Shown one piece after another: positions 33,309 through 46,839 of a DNA stretch of 64,000 nt; positions within the stretch are counted from its first letter, which is position 1; every line of letters starts with the position of its first letter. This DNA comes from Adiantum capillus-veneris (taxonomy: Eukaryota; Streptophyta; Polypodiopsida; Polypodiales; Pteridaceae): NCBI GenBank assembly GCA_014529385.2, contig CM043969.1:69755176-69819175 (forward strand), given 5' to 3'. The translations under genes and the position numbers were made by a program. The notes beneath the pieces were generated by a model. It was not told the DNA's origin and searched no databases. It saw only the letters and a program-made list of their open reading frames with translations.

Positions 33309-33389
<81 letters not shown>

Positions 33390-33626
33390 TGATCGAGCAT
33401 TGAAACAACGGCATGGCGGTGGCAAGACGGTTGAGCATGGCACGGTGGTAGCTCCTTCTTCTTTGCGGCGAGGAATCCTCCACGAAAGCAAGCGTAGGGT
33501 GGTGAGTGACACACCCTTGCTCTCTTGAGCTTACTAGATTAGTTTAGTTGTATGCTTGGAGCCATTTGTGTCTCGCACATAGTGTATCGGCAAGTCCCTT
33601 GCATTGACACATGCAATAGACACGCA
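33035..33626 (+). repeat. 3' LTR of element B
   Basis: Starts TGTTAACC and is clearly homologous to the LTRs of element A (TATA box 33195-33201, AGGAATCC...GAGTGACACACCC, GCAAGTCCCTTGC). It is more diverged, and its GA tract is expanded to about 38 units (33311-33387). The 3' end is approximate because the last ~25 bp align poorly. Confidence 0.85.
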
Positions 33627-34070
33627 TAGTAACAATACAGGTCAATATGGGCATGTTGTATGCTCAAATCATGGGAGACATGGTCACTTTGGTTGTGAAT
33701 ATGTAGAACAAGAGATAACAAAATAATTATGTAACCACTAGCAAGAATGTAGATTTCTTTGAGAGGCTATTTGTGGTACAACACATGTTAAATACTATGG
33801 CTACAAAAGTATGGTGATAGCGTCTTGTATGTGGATTCAGGTGCATCAAATCACGTGAGCAGTCATAGTGAGTGCTTCAAGGAAATGCAGACTTTGTAGA
33901 GTCTTGGTTTTGTAGAGATTGGGGATGATATTTCACATACCATTATGCGTACAAGAAAAGTATCATTGTCTATGATAGGTGCTAAAATAAAGTACATGGC
34001 TAATGTATTGCATGTACCTAATATTACAAAGAATTTGGGTTCTATTGGGCAAAAATTTCAATAACTATTA
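33627..34070 (+). pseudogene. Copia gag/protease relic
   Basis: A degraded zinc-knuckle-like NHGRHGHFGC near 33675, then VDSGASNHVSSHSECF with a protease DSGA near 33830, and finally LHVPNITKNLGSIGQ, the typical end of a copia protease domain. One stop (near 33898) and a lost knuckle cysteine. Fragment of a copia polyprotein unlike the one at 24869. Confidence 0.75.
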
Positions 34071-35240
34071 AGGAGCCTAAAATTACATGGACAACATGTT
34101 TTAGTTCGTTCATAATTAGATGCATGAACATGTAAATAGGAGATTATTTAGGAATAATGTCTCTTCTATTGTTGACTTGGAGAATCATCTCTCTACTCTA
34201 CGTTGAAATTGATTTACTCTATCTTAAAAGTCTAGCATAATATGAAACCATAATTCCCCTAGAAAAACATCTTCATTTTGAAGTGGAGAAATAAACAAAT
34301 ATGTTTGGACCACATACCCTTGTACCTGGATTATCAACCTCGCAATCAATGTAGTAACTTGAAAATATAGGCCTTGAAGGCTCCATCAATGGCTATAGAT
34401 TCCTCCATATCATGAGTATGAGTCCCAAGTTCTAGGCTAGCTCCATAGATGTGAAGTTTTATGTTGAACAAGGATCAAATAAAAAAGCATCATACTCATG
34501 TATCTTTCCCCATGCATAACATAATGGGGCTCCTTGTGGTTAGCCTTGTTTTGTAGAAGCATGAAGCATTTCAGGAACTATCTTTTTGGTATGGAAATAT
34601 ATGATATGAGGGATCCTACTTCCCATTTGAAGCATTGGAGTCCTTTGTGATTTTGATCCACCTCTTCAAGAGAAACTTGATTCTTACATTGGAAGCCATT
34701 GTCATCCTTTGGGTTGTCCTTGCAAAGAAATTATTGTTCTTACCTTTCTCATAAATTTATCGATAAATACTTCCATCAGGTAAAAATGCTTTTATAGATA
34801 ATGGATTTGGGATGCAAGTCCCAAGAGCATTGCCAATAGTAGATTTGCTTACACTTCCTCCCTCAAGGTTCTATCAAGGAGTATGAGGATTGTTGGATGC
34901 TTCAAAATCCAATCAATGATCTTGTACTTTATTGTCTTCTCCTTGCTTTGGGCCTTGCCACACATACTTTACTATCTCATTAAAAAATTGTGCTTTTTGA
35001 TTCCTCATCAACATCCATCAGCCTTGCGTAGATCTTTCACTTGCTACACTCCCAATAATCTCTCTTCTTTTAGGTCACTTACTTGTTGATGACAAGTCAA
35101 GCTACTTCTCCCAATGGGCATAATGAGTTAAAATGCTAGGTCTTATAGGACCTTCTTTCATCAATTTTGTGAATGCATCCTCATTGTCCTTAATACAACA
35201 TATAACTTCTCCTCAAGTGTCCACACTAACTCACACAAAC
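34071..35240. other. Spacer
   Basis: No supported gene; possibly more decayed transposon DNA. ORFs are short and lack recognisable motifs. Confidence 0.4.
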
Positions 35241-37027
<1,787 letters not shown>

Positions 37028-37697
37028 TGTAATGTACCCAACATTTTTCAATGAAACTATTTCATTTACTTCGCAAAAGTGTTTAAGGTTTGATTTTTGT
37101 TAAGTCATAAAGCGTTTCAACGAAACGATCGAATCGGATATCGGACTCAAGAACTATTATTATGGCCTTTATTCACTTGAAAACAATAGGTTGATATGGG
37201 AAACTTAAGCCTCAAGAAAGAAGGAGTAGTTTTTAAAAAGAGAGTAAAATTTTAGGAAAGAAAGAGTATTTTTAGCAGAGAAGTAGTAGAAAGAGTATTT
37301 TTAGAAGAAAAGGAGTACAAGGAGTATTTTTTGGAATGGAGTATTTTAGAGAAGAAAGGGAAGTGAGACAATATTATAGCTTCTTTTCTTGGAATCCAAG
37401 CCTCTTCTAAAATTAGAAACTCAAAATTGCCCATCACAATGCGTGTCCGGAAAAAAAAAAGGCCGCGAACGTGCGCAAACTTATCTCTCTGCTTTTTGCT
37501 ATTTTTAGCTTGTGCTTTTGGCTCTTGAAAGCCTATATAAAGGTCTTCTTCCCTCACTTTCAAGACACACACAGAGAAGTTCTTAGAAGTGAAAGCTGTC
37601 TTGCTATAACACCGAAGTTACCTTCTCTCCCTCAACCTCTCACCCTCGACCCATCTCCATCTCTACCTCCATCGTATTGGCCCTTGGATTGTTGAGT

Positions 37698-37763
<66 letters not shown>

Positions 37764-38637
37764 TTCTCGACAAAGAAGGAAACCATAACTCTACTTTTCA
37801 AGGAAAAGCTTTCCTTTTCCCTTTCGTGATACAATGGCCCCAATGCGAGAGAAGGTATCATCTAGTCCAATCGTAGCCCAAGCAGATGTATCGGTTTGGA
37901 AGAAGTTGAAGCCATCCAACCTCCAACACGAGAGGTAATCAAAAGGTCTCTAATCCGGTAAGATAACTTTATGATTCTGCATTGCTATTCATGTTTACCT
38001 CGGAAGCCAAGCATAGGGACAGAGAAAGTTTGCTAGTAACGGCAAACTCATAATAAAGTGGAAATTTTATTTTTGTTGAAATATAAGATTGTCTCCAGTA
38101 GGCCTTGTTTAAATTGTTTTGGTATTGTTTGAAGGGTTGTATGAACGAACTTGTGTCCGGAACTATTAAAAGAACCCTATTTATAGTTGTAAAACAATGT
38201 GAGTGTGTTGTAGAAAGTGGAAGACTAGTATCCTAACGGATCTATGTCTACAGACGGGTGGACCCGATTAGTCGGGTGCTTTTCACAAGATTATTAGTTA
38301 GTAAAGTATAAGTCTCATATCACACCTATGATTTATGAATGGCAGCCGTGCCTCTTAAACGTGGGGAAAAAGGCATTGTTTATAGATCTTAAGTATGCCA
38401 ATGAGATTTTATCTTTGTGATATAGGAACTAGCTCCCATTAAAAATCCCTTGATTATCCACCTGGCATGAGGTGCATGACCTTTATGTCCACGATCACGA
38501 TGGATAGAGGACTTCCTCTCTTCTATTGATCGTATCTCTCCTTCGTGGAAATGGAGTAGGGTGTTGTCAACGGAACTTGAGAATAAGGAAGGCCCTCTAT
38601 CAAGTCGCCCCAATCTTTTGGGGTTGGGGACCACACA
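37028..38637 (+). repeat. 5' LTR of element C
   Basis: TATA box TATATAAA at 37534-37541, then a (CT)n(CA)n microsatellite at 37698-37760. Ends GGGGACCACACA. It lacks the ~457 bp segment found in the 3' LTR. Confidence 0.88.
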
Positions 38638-38639
38638 AT

Positions 38640-38651
38640 TGGTATCAGAGC
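38640..38651 (+). promoter_or_regulatory. Primer binding site (initiator tRNA-Met), element C
   Basis: TGGTATCAGAGC, an exact match to the standard initiator tRNA-Met primer site, two bases after the LTR. Confidence 0.92.
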
Positions 38652-38879
38652 CTAGGTTAAAAAGATTTATTTGGGTACTTCAAGCTTGCTCGTGTGTATG
38701 GTTTCTATACCCATTACTAGAGTCACCAAGATATTACAACATGTCTATTGATGTGTATCACAGTTGTGGTTAAAGCGTCAATTGTATTTTCTCATTGAGA
38801 GATTTTTCTAGATACCTATATGACATTTTGATGTCTTTATGAATAAAAAGATTGAGTTGTTTTTCTTCAAAAAATTGTA

Positions 38880-39112
38880 TGAGTGGTTAAGCCATGTAAG
38901 TGAATTTTTGGTGGATTGGATAAGCCATGACTTGTTAAGTCATGTGATTGAGTTTTGATGGACTGGATAAGTCATGATTGGTTAAGTCATGTGATTGAGA
39001 TTTGATGGACTGTATAAGTCAAGATTGGTTAATGTGATTGAGTTTTAATGGATCGGATAAGTAATGATTGGTTAAGTCATATGATTGAGCTTTTAATGGA
39101 CTAGATAAGTCC
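38880..39112. repeat. ~55 bp minisatellite in element C
   Basis: Five diverged units built on GGTTAAGTCATGTGATTGAG and TTTGATGGACTGGATAAGTCATGA. It lies between the primer site and gag. Confidence 0.85.
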
Positions 39113-39193
39113 CAAGTTTGAAAAATATCCTATTGATTTGAGTTATTATAAACATTAATGTACACCAGGGGAATCCTCATATCATTTCTACTT

Positions 39194-39930
39194 TGGAAAA
39201 CCCTCAGAATGATGCTATTTAGATGGAAATTCAAGAAAATAAATTGTTTCTCAAACAAATGCAACCACGTTCTTTTAAAGTAGAGGGTGATGATATTGAG
39301 AAAGATGCAAAAGTATGGATTGAAGCTATGGATGATTACTTCTCTGCTATAAGGACCACACTTGCAAATCAAGCGATGCTGTGGATGTTTTGCCTCTCAA
39401 GAGAAGAGAAATTATGGTAAAAACAACATTGTCGTGACATGGGAGTATTAGAGAACTCTTAGAGTTGGTGGTGGGAAATTAAACAATCAGTGAAGAAAAG
39501 ATACTTACCCCCTGTCCATGAAGCAATAAAGATGAATGAGTTCTTTAGCTTGAAACAATACAACTTATCCTTGGAAGAGTACTACTCAAATTTTGTAACA
39601 CTTAGGTGTTATGCTTCACCAATGACCATAGAGCAGTAGGTAGCTCGCTTTTGTCAAGGTTTAAGAGAACCAATTAGCTCAAAATTGGAAGCCCTGAAAC
39701 CTACCACTGTACAAGATTCTTTACTACAAGCTAAACCTTAAATGAAAGAACAAGGGATAACAAGAAGGAATCAATGGCATCAGAGCTTCAATGGTAGGCA
39801 ACCACAAAGAGTCTATGCCACTAATGCAAAAGATCCTCCACACTTGAATGTTTGATGCTTTGAATGTGGAAAGTTGGGGATATTACTGGAACACTTCCAA
39901 GGATAAGACATAATGATGGTCGAGCTAGTA
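39194..39930 (+). pseudogene. Gag of element C, broken
   Basis: Reads through VWIEAMDDYFSA, a stop before KQHCRDMGV (39418), KKRYLPPVHEAIKMNEFF, LEEYYSNFVTLRCYA, a stop in IEQ*VARFCQGLREP, and a zinc-knuckle remnant CFECGKLG. It is a Retrotrans_gag-type domain and clearly related to the minus-strand gag at 50300-50800 (WWKQHC, YLPPAH, MNEFF/INEFF, VARFC). Multiple stops make it non-functional. Confidence 0.8.
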
Positions 39931-39997
39931 GTAAGAGTAGGAGTACTCTCACTTTTGTTCCAGATGAGGAAATCTCAAATCCCTAAGTTGGAGATAT

Positions 39998-40652
39998 TGT
40001 AATGTACCCAATATTTTACAATAAAACTATTTCATTTACTTTGCAAAAGTATTTAAGGTTCAGATTTTGTTAAGTCATAAAGCGTTCCAACGGAATGATT
40101 GGATCAAAAATCAGACTTCGAAACTATTAATTATAGCCTTTATTCACTTGGAAAAAAATAGGTTGATATAGGAAACTTAAGCCTCCAGAAAGGAGGAGTA
40201 ATTTTAAAAAAGAGAGAGTAAGTTTAGGAAAGGAAGAGTTTTTTTTAAAAAAAAGTATTTTTAGAAGATGAATACTTTTAGAAAAGAAGGAGTATTTTTA
40301 GAGAAGAAAGAGAAGTGAGACAAGATTCGAGCTCCTTTTCTTGGAATTCAAACCTCTTCTAAAATTAGAGACTCAAAATTGTGCATCGAAATGCGCATCT
40401 GCAGAAAAAACAAAAAAACCACGAACATGCACGAACTTATCCCTCTGTTTTTTGCTATTTTTAGCTTGTTCTTTTGGCTCTTGAGAGCTTATATAAAGTC
40501 CCTCTTCCCTCACTTTCAAGACACACACATAGAAGTTCTCAGAAGCGGAAGCTCTCTTGCCATAACACCGGAATTACCTTCTCTTCCTAACCTCTCACCC
40601 TCGACCCATCTCCATCTCTACCACCATCATGTTGTCCCTCGAATTGTTGAGT

Positions 40653-40719
<67 letters not shown>

Positions 40720-42113
40720 CTTCTCGATAAACAAGGAAACCATAACTTTTCTTTTCACGGCAAAGCTTTCCTTTTCCTTTCCGTGATACGATGGTCCCAA
40801 AGAGAGTGACTCGAAGCTCCAAGGATGCTCCTACCTCCAAGAAAGATGCAAAAGAAGGTGTTATCTACTCCAATCATAGCTCAAGAAGATGTATTGGCTG
40901 TGAAAGAAGTTGAAGTTGCCCAACCTCCAACACCGGAGGTAATCGAACATGTCTCTAATCCATAAGATAATTTTATAATTTTGCATTCCTATTCATGTTG
41001 ACCTGGGAGCCAAGCATAGGGATTCCCTTAAATCGTCCAAGAAACGTGATTCTATCACAAGGAACAAGCATATGTTTTCATAGAATAGTGAAAGAATTTT
41101 TGATAAATTTTCATTGTTTGTTTAATTATTATTGCTTGATAAATTGTTATTTTTTGATAAGTTGTTACTTGTTGATATAAAGATTTGGTTGTGATCATGT
41201 TTGAAAAATTATTTAAAGAGAAGAATTGTTGGCAAAATATATTTTGTTCCTTGTGGGTAGCGAGATACCTCGCTGTTAGCGAGATCATCCCATGGTTAGC
41301 ATAGATTAAGCTGAGCTTATCGGCTCTCTTTTATCCCTCACGGTTAGCGAGATGCTTGGCAGTCACCAAGATTTTTGGCAAGAATCAAGATGCCTTGCAG
41401 TTAGTGAGATAAGAAGGTTTCACATTTTGCGGTTAGCAAATAGATAAATCCTTTGCAAAGGCTCCGTTGGTTAGAGAGAGAAAGTCCATGGGTAGCGGCA
41501 AACCCATAAGAAATTGGGAAAATTCTTTTTGTTGAAATATAGGATTTCCTTTATCATGCCTTGTTTGAATTGTTTTGGTGTTGTTTGAAGGGCTGTATGA
41601 ATGAACCTGTGCCTGGAAATAATAAAAGAATCATGTTTGTATTCGTAAAACAATGTGGTAATAGTTAAAAAACAAGAAGAAAAGGTGAGTATGGTGTGGA
41701 AAGTGGGAGACTAGTATCCTAACGGATCTATGTCTATGGATGGTTGGACCCAACTACTTGGGTACTTTTCACAAGATTATTAGTTAGTTAAGTATAAGTC
41801 TCATATCACACCTATGATTTCCATGTCTCTTAAACATGGGGAAAAAGGCATTGTTTATAGATCTTAAGTATGTCAATGAGATTTTATCTTTGTGATATAG
41901 AAATTAGATCACATTAAAAATCCCTTGATTATCAACTTGGCATGTGGTTTATGACCCTTATGTCCACAATCATGATGGATAGAGTACTTCCTCTCTTCTG
42001 TTGCTTGTATCTCCACTTCGTGGAAACCGAGTAAGGTGTCGTCAAAGAAACTTGAGAATAAGGAAGGCCCTCTATCAAGTTGCCCCAATCTTCTGAGGTT
42101 GGGGACCTAACAT
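39998..42113 (+). repeat. 3' LTR of element C
   Basis: TATA box 40490-40497, (CT)n at 40656-40716 without the CA run of the 5' LTR. The extra block 41023-41479 includes a degenerate minisatellite on GGTTAGCGAGAT (41258-41480). A weak purine stretch GTTGGAGATA precedes it. Confidence 0.86.
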
Positions 42114-42657
42114 TGGGTGAGCTAGATGAGCTTCACAAGGTTCGAGGTTTTCTGCATGGGCTACATGCTAGCATCAAGGCTACAACTACTCATTTGTATA
42201 CAAAGACACTGGAAAATGCAAATGCAAAAGCTATGATCTATGATGAGGATAAGAACCAGTTCCACTAGAACTATCCGGTCCTTAATACTAAATCTCCCAA
42301 GAGGTCCAAGGGCTTTAGAGGTTCTCTATCTATTGTTTATTTTTCACAATACAAGAGAGAATTTTTGTTTCCATGTCTTGTCAAATTCACATATCATCCC
42401 TTTGATCCGGGAAACAAAGTAGGATGAGAATTGGAGCCCAGTTCATCAAGTAGAACCTCCATAATTATGAGATATCTCTCATGTTTGGATGTTTTTGACT
42501 AGTTTTCTTAGGTTATTGACTGCAAATACAATATCTTTTACAAGATGTATCCTTTTGGAACAATATACAATCATTGTTTTAAAGTAAGAGTGTGCAATAG
42601 ATATGTTTCTAGTTGAGTGTTTCACATCAATATTTTTATTTTAAAACATTACAATGT
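42114..42657. other. Flank between element C and the LTR array
   Basis: A short open stretch (42114-42268, ELDELHKVRGFLHGLHAS) could be the end of a gag from another element; otherwise nothing recognisable. The left edge of the LTR array is truncated here. Confidence 0.35.
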
Positions 42658-44831
42658 ATCTTCTAGAAGAAAAACAACATATGATCCTTCTTCATTAAAA
42701 TATCCCAACCCCAAGAGTTCACTCCTCTCAGCGAGAGTTTATAGCTCCCGGTGTCTTTGGTTGCCCATACAACTAAATTATCCTGCATTCTGGGCACAAA
42801 CCCGCAGTGACTAACTTGCAACCTGTACACAAACCTGCAAGTAATATCTTGCATTCTGGCCACAAACCCATAAGATGTGTGCACCCATATGCACTGCTTT
42901 AGCGTTCACTCCGCTAAGCCCTCCTCCCTGGATATCAATGAAAGTATTGACTATATCGGTATAGGATTTTGAATGAACAAGGTTCGAGAGTTTTCCTACT
43001 AGGCACGCATTTCTTTCCTACTTCAGACAATATATCCTAAAACAGTCCTTCCATTTAATACAACTTAAAGAAAATTAACAAGTTCAATTGATGTGGTGTC
43101 AAATTGGGATTGATACAATGTTTAGGTAGTTTCCTCCTTCCCAATTACTCATGCTGCATTGAACGAAAAGAAGTTTCCTACCTGTTCATGAGAAATAACA
43201 TCACTTTGTAGGCTAAATGGTACATCCTCATTCATTGGGGCCTTTCCTTTTCCTTTACCAGCAATGGTTCTGGTGAGTTCTCTTGGGTGCCATTCCCACT
43301 ACTAGATACTTAACTTAACTTGAGAAGTTGCGAGCTAAAGTATAAGAATACAATGGAAGTAGGGTAAATGATTATAAGTATTTCAATTCCAAAACATATA
43401 TGCTTACTCTACACATCAACTCAAAACATATGCTTGCTCGATCCTGCCATAATCTTATGATACTGCGTCATAAGTCATACACTAATCGCATGATTAATTA
43501 CTTATATATACTTGCAAGAACAATCCATCATTTTAGTTGGACCCTGTCTTGAATAAGACTAGCTAATACATGCAAACATCTAGGTTACAATGGAGAAGAC
43601 TTATGCATGCAATCAACACAATTGATTGCATCTAGGTTACAATGCAAACAATTGAATAAGACTAGGTAATACTTGCAAACATCTAGGTTACAATGGAGAA
43701 GAATTATGCATGCAATCAACACAATTGATTATGTAATCGAGCAGTGAACCTTTCATTACTTTGTAATGTAGAGAGATTACCATAAAATAGGTATAATGAT
43801 TGTTGGTTTCTAATTGAGGTTATATACATAAGAGTATAGAATTTGATAATAGAATAGAAATTGAAAAGGATTCCAATTGATTAATCATATGGTAGTAATT
43901 GGAAAGGATTCCAAGTGTAATATGGCAGCAATTGGAAAGGATTCAAATTGAGAGAAGAGATTGATAATAACCTTGATTAATTAAATGATTTACATCACCA
44001 AAATGTTCCTTGGAGTTATTGATATCTCAAAGCCTTCTTGAAGCTTGACCAACAAGTAGCCACAGCAGCAGAGTCTCCCTATCTCCAATGTGTGTTCAAG
44101 TGTGTGTAAAATTGGGTGGGAATGCCCCTTATATAGACTTCTGGGGCTGCTTGATGGCCAAGGCTTGCCCAAATAGGCCCCATACCTCCATACCTTCCCC
44201 CCCTCTTGCTAAAATAAGGAGTAGAGGCCCCCACAAGCTCTTACTTAGCCATTAGAGGTGTCCCTCTTTAGCCTTTTGGGTGATACACCTCATGTAGTGC
44301 CCCCATGCTCATAGTCAATTATTATATAAGAGATGGGTCCATGGATATGGGTCATTTATGGGCATACATGGACATACATACACATGCACATGCATACCTT
44401 AGACTTAGGAATTAATTTATTAACACTAGGATGAAAATCAATCCTCTAGACTGAGCTTGACTTATCAGAATTTAATTCTAAAACTTGCTATTAAAAGAAG
44501 AGCTTGAGGATTACAGACTAAGGTGTCTAATGCACACACATGCTATATTTAGCAGTTTTTGGAGCAGGCATCTATTTTTAAGGAAATTTAGGACGGGGTA
44601 GATTTTGACGAGGTGATCACGTCTAGGTGGGTGTTAGCACCTGAAAACTTTCTATTTTTGGACAAAGATGACAAAAAAAGAAAAAAAATCTTACAACAAT
44701 ATATTTATCATTAGCTCATTAGAGGTGGAAAAACTGCCAAAAATAGTGACATTTTTGTATATGGCTAGAATGGCCTAATATGTATTCCTTTACATTGGAA
44801 TCCCCTCTCCAAGGGTGATAGAGACCTTACA
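42658..44831 (-). repeat. LTR copy 1 of family F (truncated)
   Basis: Aligns to 47652-49770 and 52330-54418. It has a private ~103 bp tandem duplication (about 43551-43735, TGCAAACATCTAGGTTACAATGG twice) absent from the other two. The minus-strand TATA box is CTATATAAGG at about 44129-44138. Confidence 0.85.
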
Positions 44832-46839
44832 TTCTCCCCAACTTGAAGAGTTGAGATGTCCTCATCTCATAGGTAAGTTTGGATGATCTTTAAGGAGAGT
44901 TATTTTGTCTCCCCATGTTGCATCTTCTTTAGGGAAATCTTTCCATTTGACGAGGTGTTTGATGATGCTTCTGATCCTGAGAAGCTATCTTTCTCAAGAT
45001 TCAAGGGTGCAAAATTACTCTCTCATTAGCTAGGTCTCCTATTGTCGGCTCTTCCATAATAATGGCATGAGTTGAGACATCGCTCCTCTTCCACTTCCTC
45101 TTCCTGTCTTCCACATCCTCTTCCTGTCTTCCTTCCTCAAGGACGAGCAGGTTGGACTCTACCATTTGGTGTTACAGGAATTGAATTTGCAGTAGTTGCT
45201 ACACTTCTTCCGGGACACCTGTTCCTAAAGTGTGCTATCTCAATACACTCATAACAACAAACATCAGGATATTCAAGTTGAGATGTTGTAGTTGCAGCTG
45301 CTACAGGGCGAGGTTAATAAGTTTGATTAGCAGGTCTGGGGCTCCAATTATTGGGCATGCTCCTTTGAGTTCTAAAGTCTTCTCTCCACTGATTCGTGGT
45401 CATTTCTTTAGCGAGAGGTGTTTCCCTTAAGAGAGCATCTTGAAGTGATATGGGTCTCATTGCTTCAAGACGGGTATCCAAGGGATGATTCAATCCTTGA
45501 CAAAATCATGCTACCTGTTGCTCAATGGACATTTTTGTGTCATATCTCTGCAACGTTACAAATTTGGAGTCGTACTCTACCACCGATAAGGATAGCTGTT
45601 TTGGAGCAAAGAACTCATTCATTTTGGCGTCTCGATGAGCGGGTGGAAGATATCGTGTTGTAACCACTTCTTTAATATCCTCCCAAGACTAAGAAGATCC
45701 TGAAACACCCAAGTCCTTGCAATGTTGTTTCCACCATGTTTCTGAATCGCCAATAAGATGAAACATTGCTAGTTTGGTTTACAGGTTGGATCCCTGCAGC
45801 TTCAAAAAAGTCTTCCATTGCCTCAATCTAGGCTTCAGCATCGTGCTCAATGTGGGTTGCCTTGCATTTGAATGTGGGTGGTTGGGCTTGTTTCGGGAGA
45901 ATTTTTTTCTCATGTGCGGCCGTGTATAAAGCATTTGATGGTACCTACACAATAGTACGCTTTTTGATGGTTTGATTTAAGACTTAACGCAGTATCAAGT
46001 GCTTTAAACTTCCATAAATTCAAGACAAAATTTTGAAAGAAACTATCTTTATTAAATTCAAGATGTCATAAATTTATTTATATCAACATATGTACAAAGT
46101 TGAGATCTCATCAAGAAGTTAGGTGAGCATCTTTTTATTCTATTACAATGTATACAAAGGTTAGCTCTGCTAAAAGCTATAGGATTCTTAGAGTTGGATT
46201 TCCAAGGACTTAGTGGTACAATTGATAGGTATTTGTGGATAAGTTTTTATAATCCACTATTTCATCTGAGTAGTAGCTCTTGTAAACATCCTTCAAAAGA
46301 TAGTAGAATACAAGGCTCTTATTTCGGGAGAAATATCAGGGACAAAAATGGGTTTGATCCTATAGGTAGGGATAATTTTCACCACTTGATTGAAAAATCA
46401 CTCATTTAAGGTCATGTCAATTCCATCTTCAAAGATAACAATGTAGTCATCTCTAATAGTACCAAGGAAGTAGTAAAGTTAGATAACTTGTAGCTCTTCC
46501 CCCCAACAAAGCTTCTTTAGATCAGAGGAGGGGTAGCCAAGATTCTTCACACTAATGTAGAAGACGCCACCTTTGCATCCCCATGCAAGTTCCCATCCCC
46601 TTTGGATTCTTGTTGATGGAGGAGAGAAAGCCTTCATCAAAATCTTCATCATGTTGCATTGAAAAGCAAAATTCAAAGAACGACATCGATCATAATACAT
46701 TATCTCAAAGGTCTTGATTTGGCATCTTCCTGAAACATCAATGCTGGTAAGTTCTCGAACTTAAGTCTCTATTTAGTTTTTCCAAATATACAAACAACAA
46801 TAATTTTTCCAGTTTCCTAACATAGGCTTTGATACCACC
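44832..46839 (-). pseudogene. Internal region 1 of family F with broken gag
   Basis: The minus-strand gag remnant spans about 45920 to 45060: the EDFFEAAGI-like start, WWKQHCKDLGV, and the zinc-knuckle arginine/glycine-rich tail are recognisable by comparison with internal region 2, but the frame is broken by several indels. The remaining ~900 bp is non-coding leader with a primer site next to 46839. No pol. Confidence 0.75.

Larger units (their letters stand above)
17930..33626 (+). mobile_element. Gypsy element B: 5'-truncated, nested, pol-bearing relative of A
   Basis: Homology to element A starts mid-gag (GGGGGTTACGACATGAGGATATC) and ends in a related 3' LTR. Order: gag tail, zinc knuckles, reverse transcriptase, RNase H, integrase, aspartic protease, W-P-K region, internal PPT and TATA, small ORF, 3' LTR. 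The 5' LTR and the first two thirds of gag are missing. Three insertions interrupt it: a 246 bp MITE-like element, a copia element and a fold-back element. Many stops and shifts make it a dead copy, but it shows what the autonomous form of family A looked like. The RT wording (GFIYPIEHSEWVSPIVIVPK) fits the Athila/Tat side of Ty3/gypsy. Confidence 0.85.
37028..42113 (+). mobile_element. Gypsy element C: gag-only LTR retrotransposon with long LTRs
   Basis: LTRs 37028-38637 (1,610 bp) and 39998-42113 (2,116 bp) both start TGTAATGTACCCAA and end in ACA after TTGGGGACC. Primer site TGGTATCAGAGC follows the 5' LTR. Target duplication TTGAG / TTGGG (4 of 5). The internal part is only 1.36 kb and holds a broken gag, no pol. 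The size difference is mostly a segment at about 41023-41479 present only in the 3' LTR. Best described as a non-autonomous, large-LTR derivative. Confidence 0.88.

Noticed and set aside
33213-33512. Ser-Leu repeat ORFs over GA/CT tracts (also at 4029, 10802, 15329, 35231, 58529, 63702)
   Set aside because: Open only because dinucleotide repeats lack stops; no similarity between copies outside the repeat.
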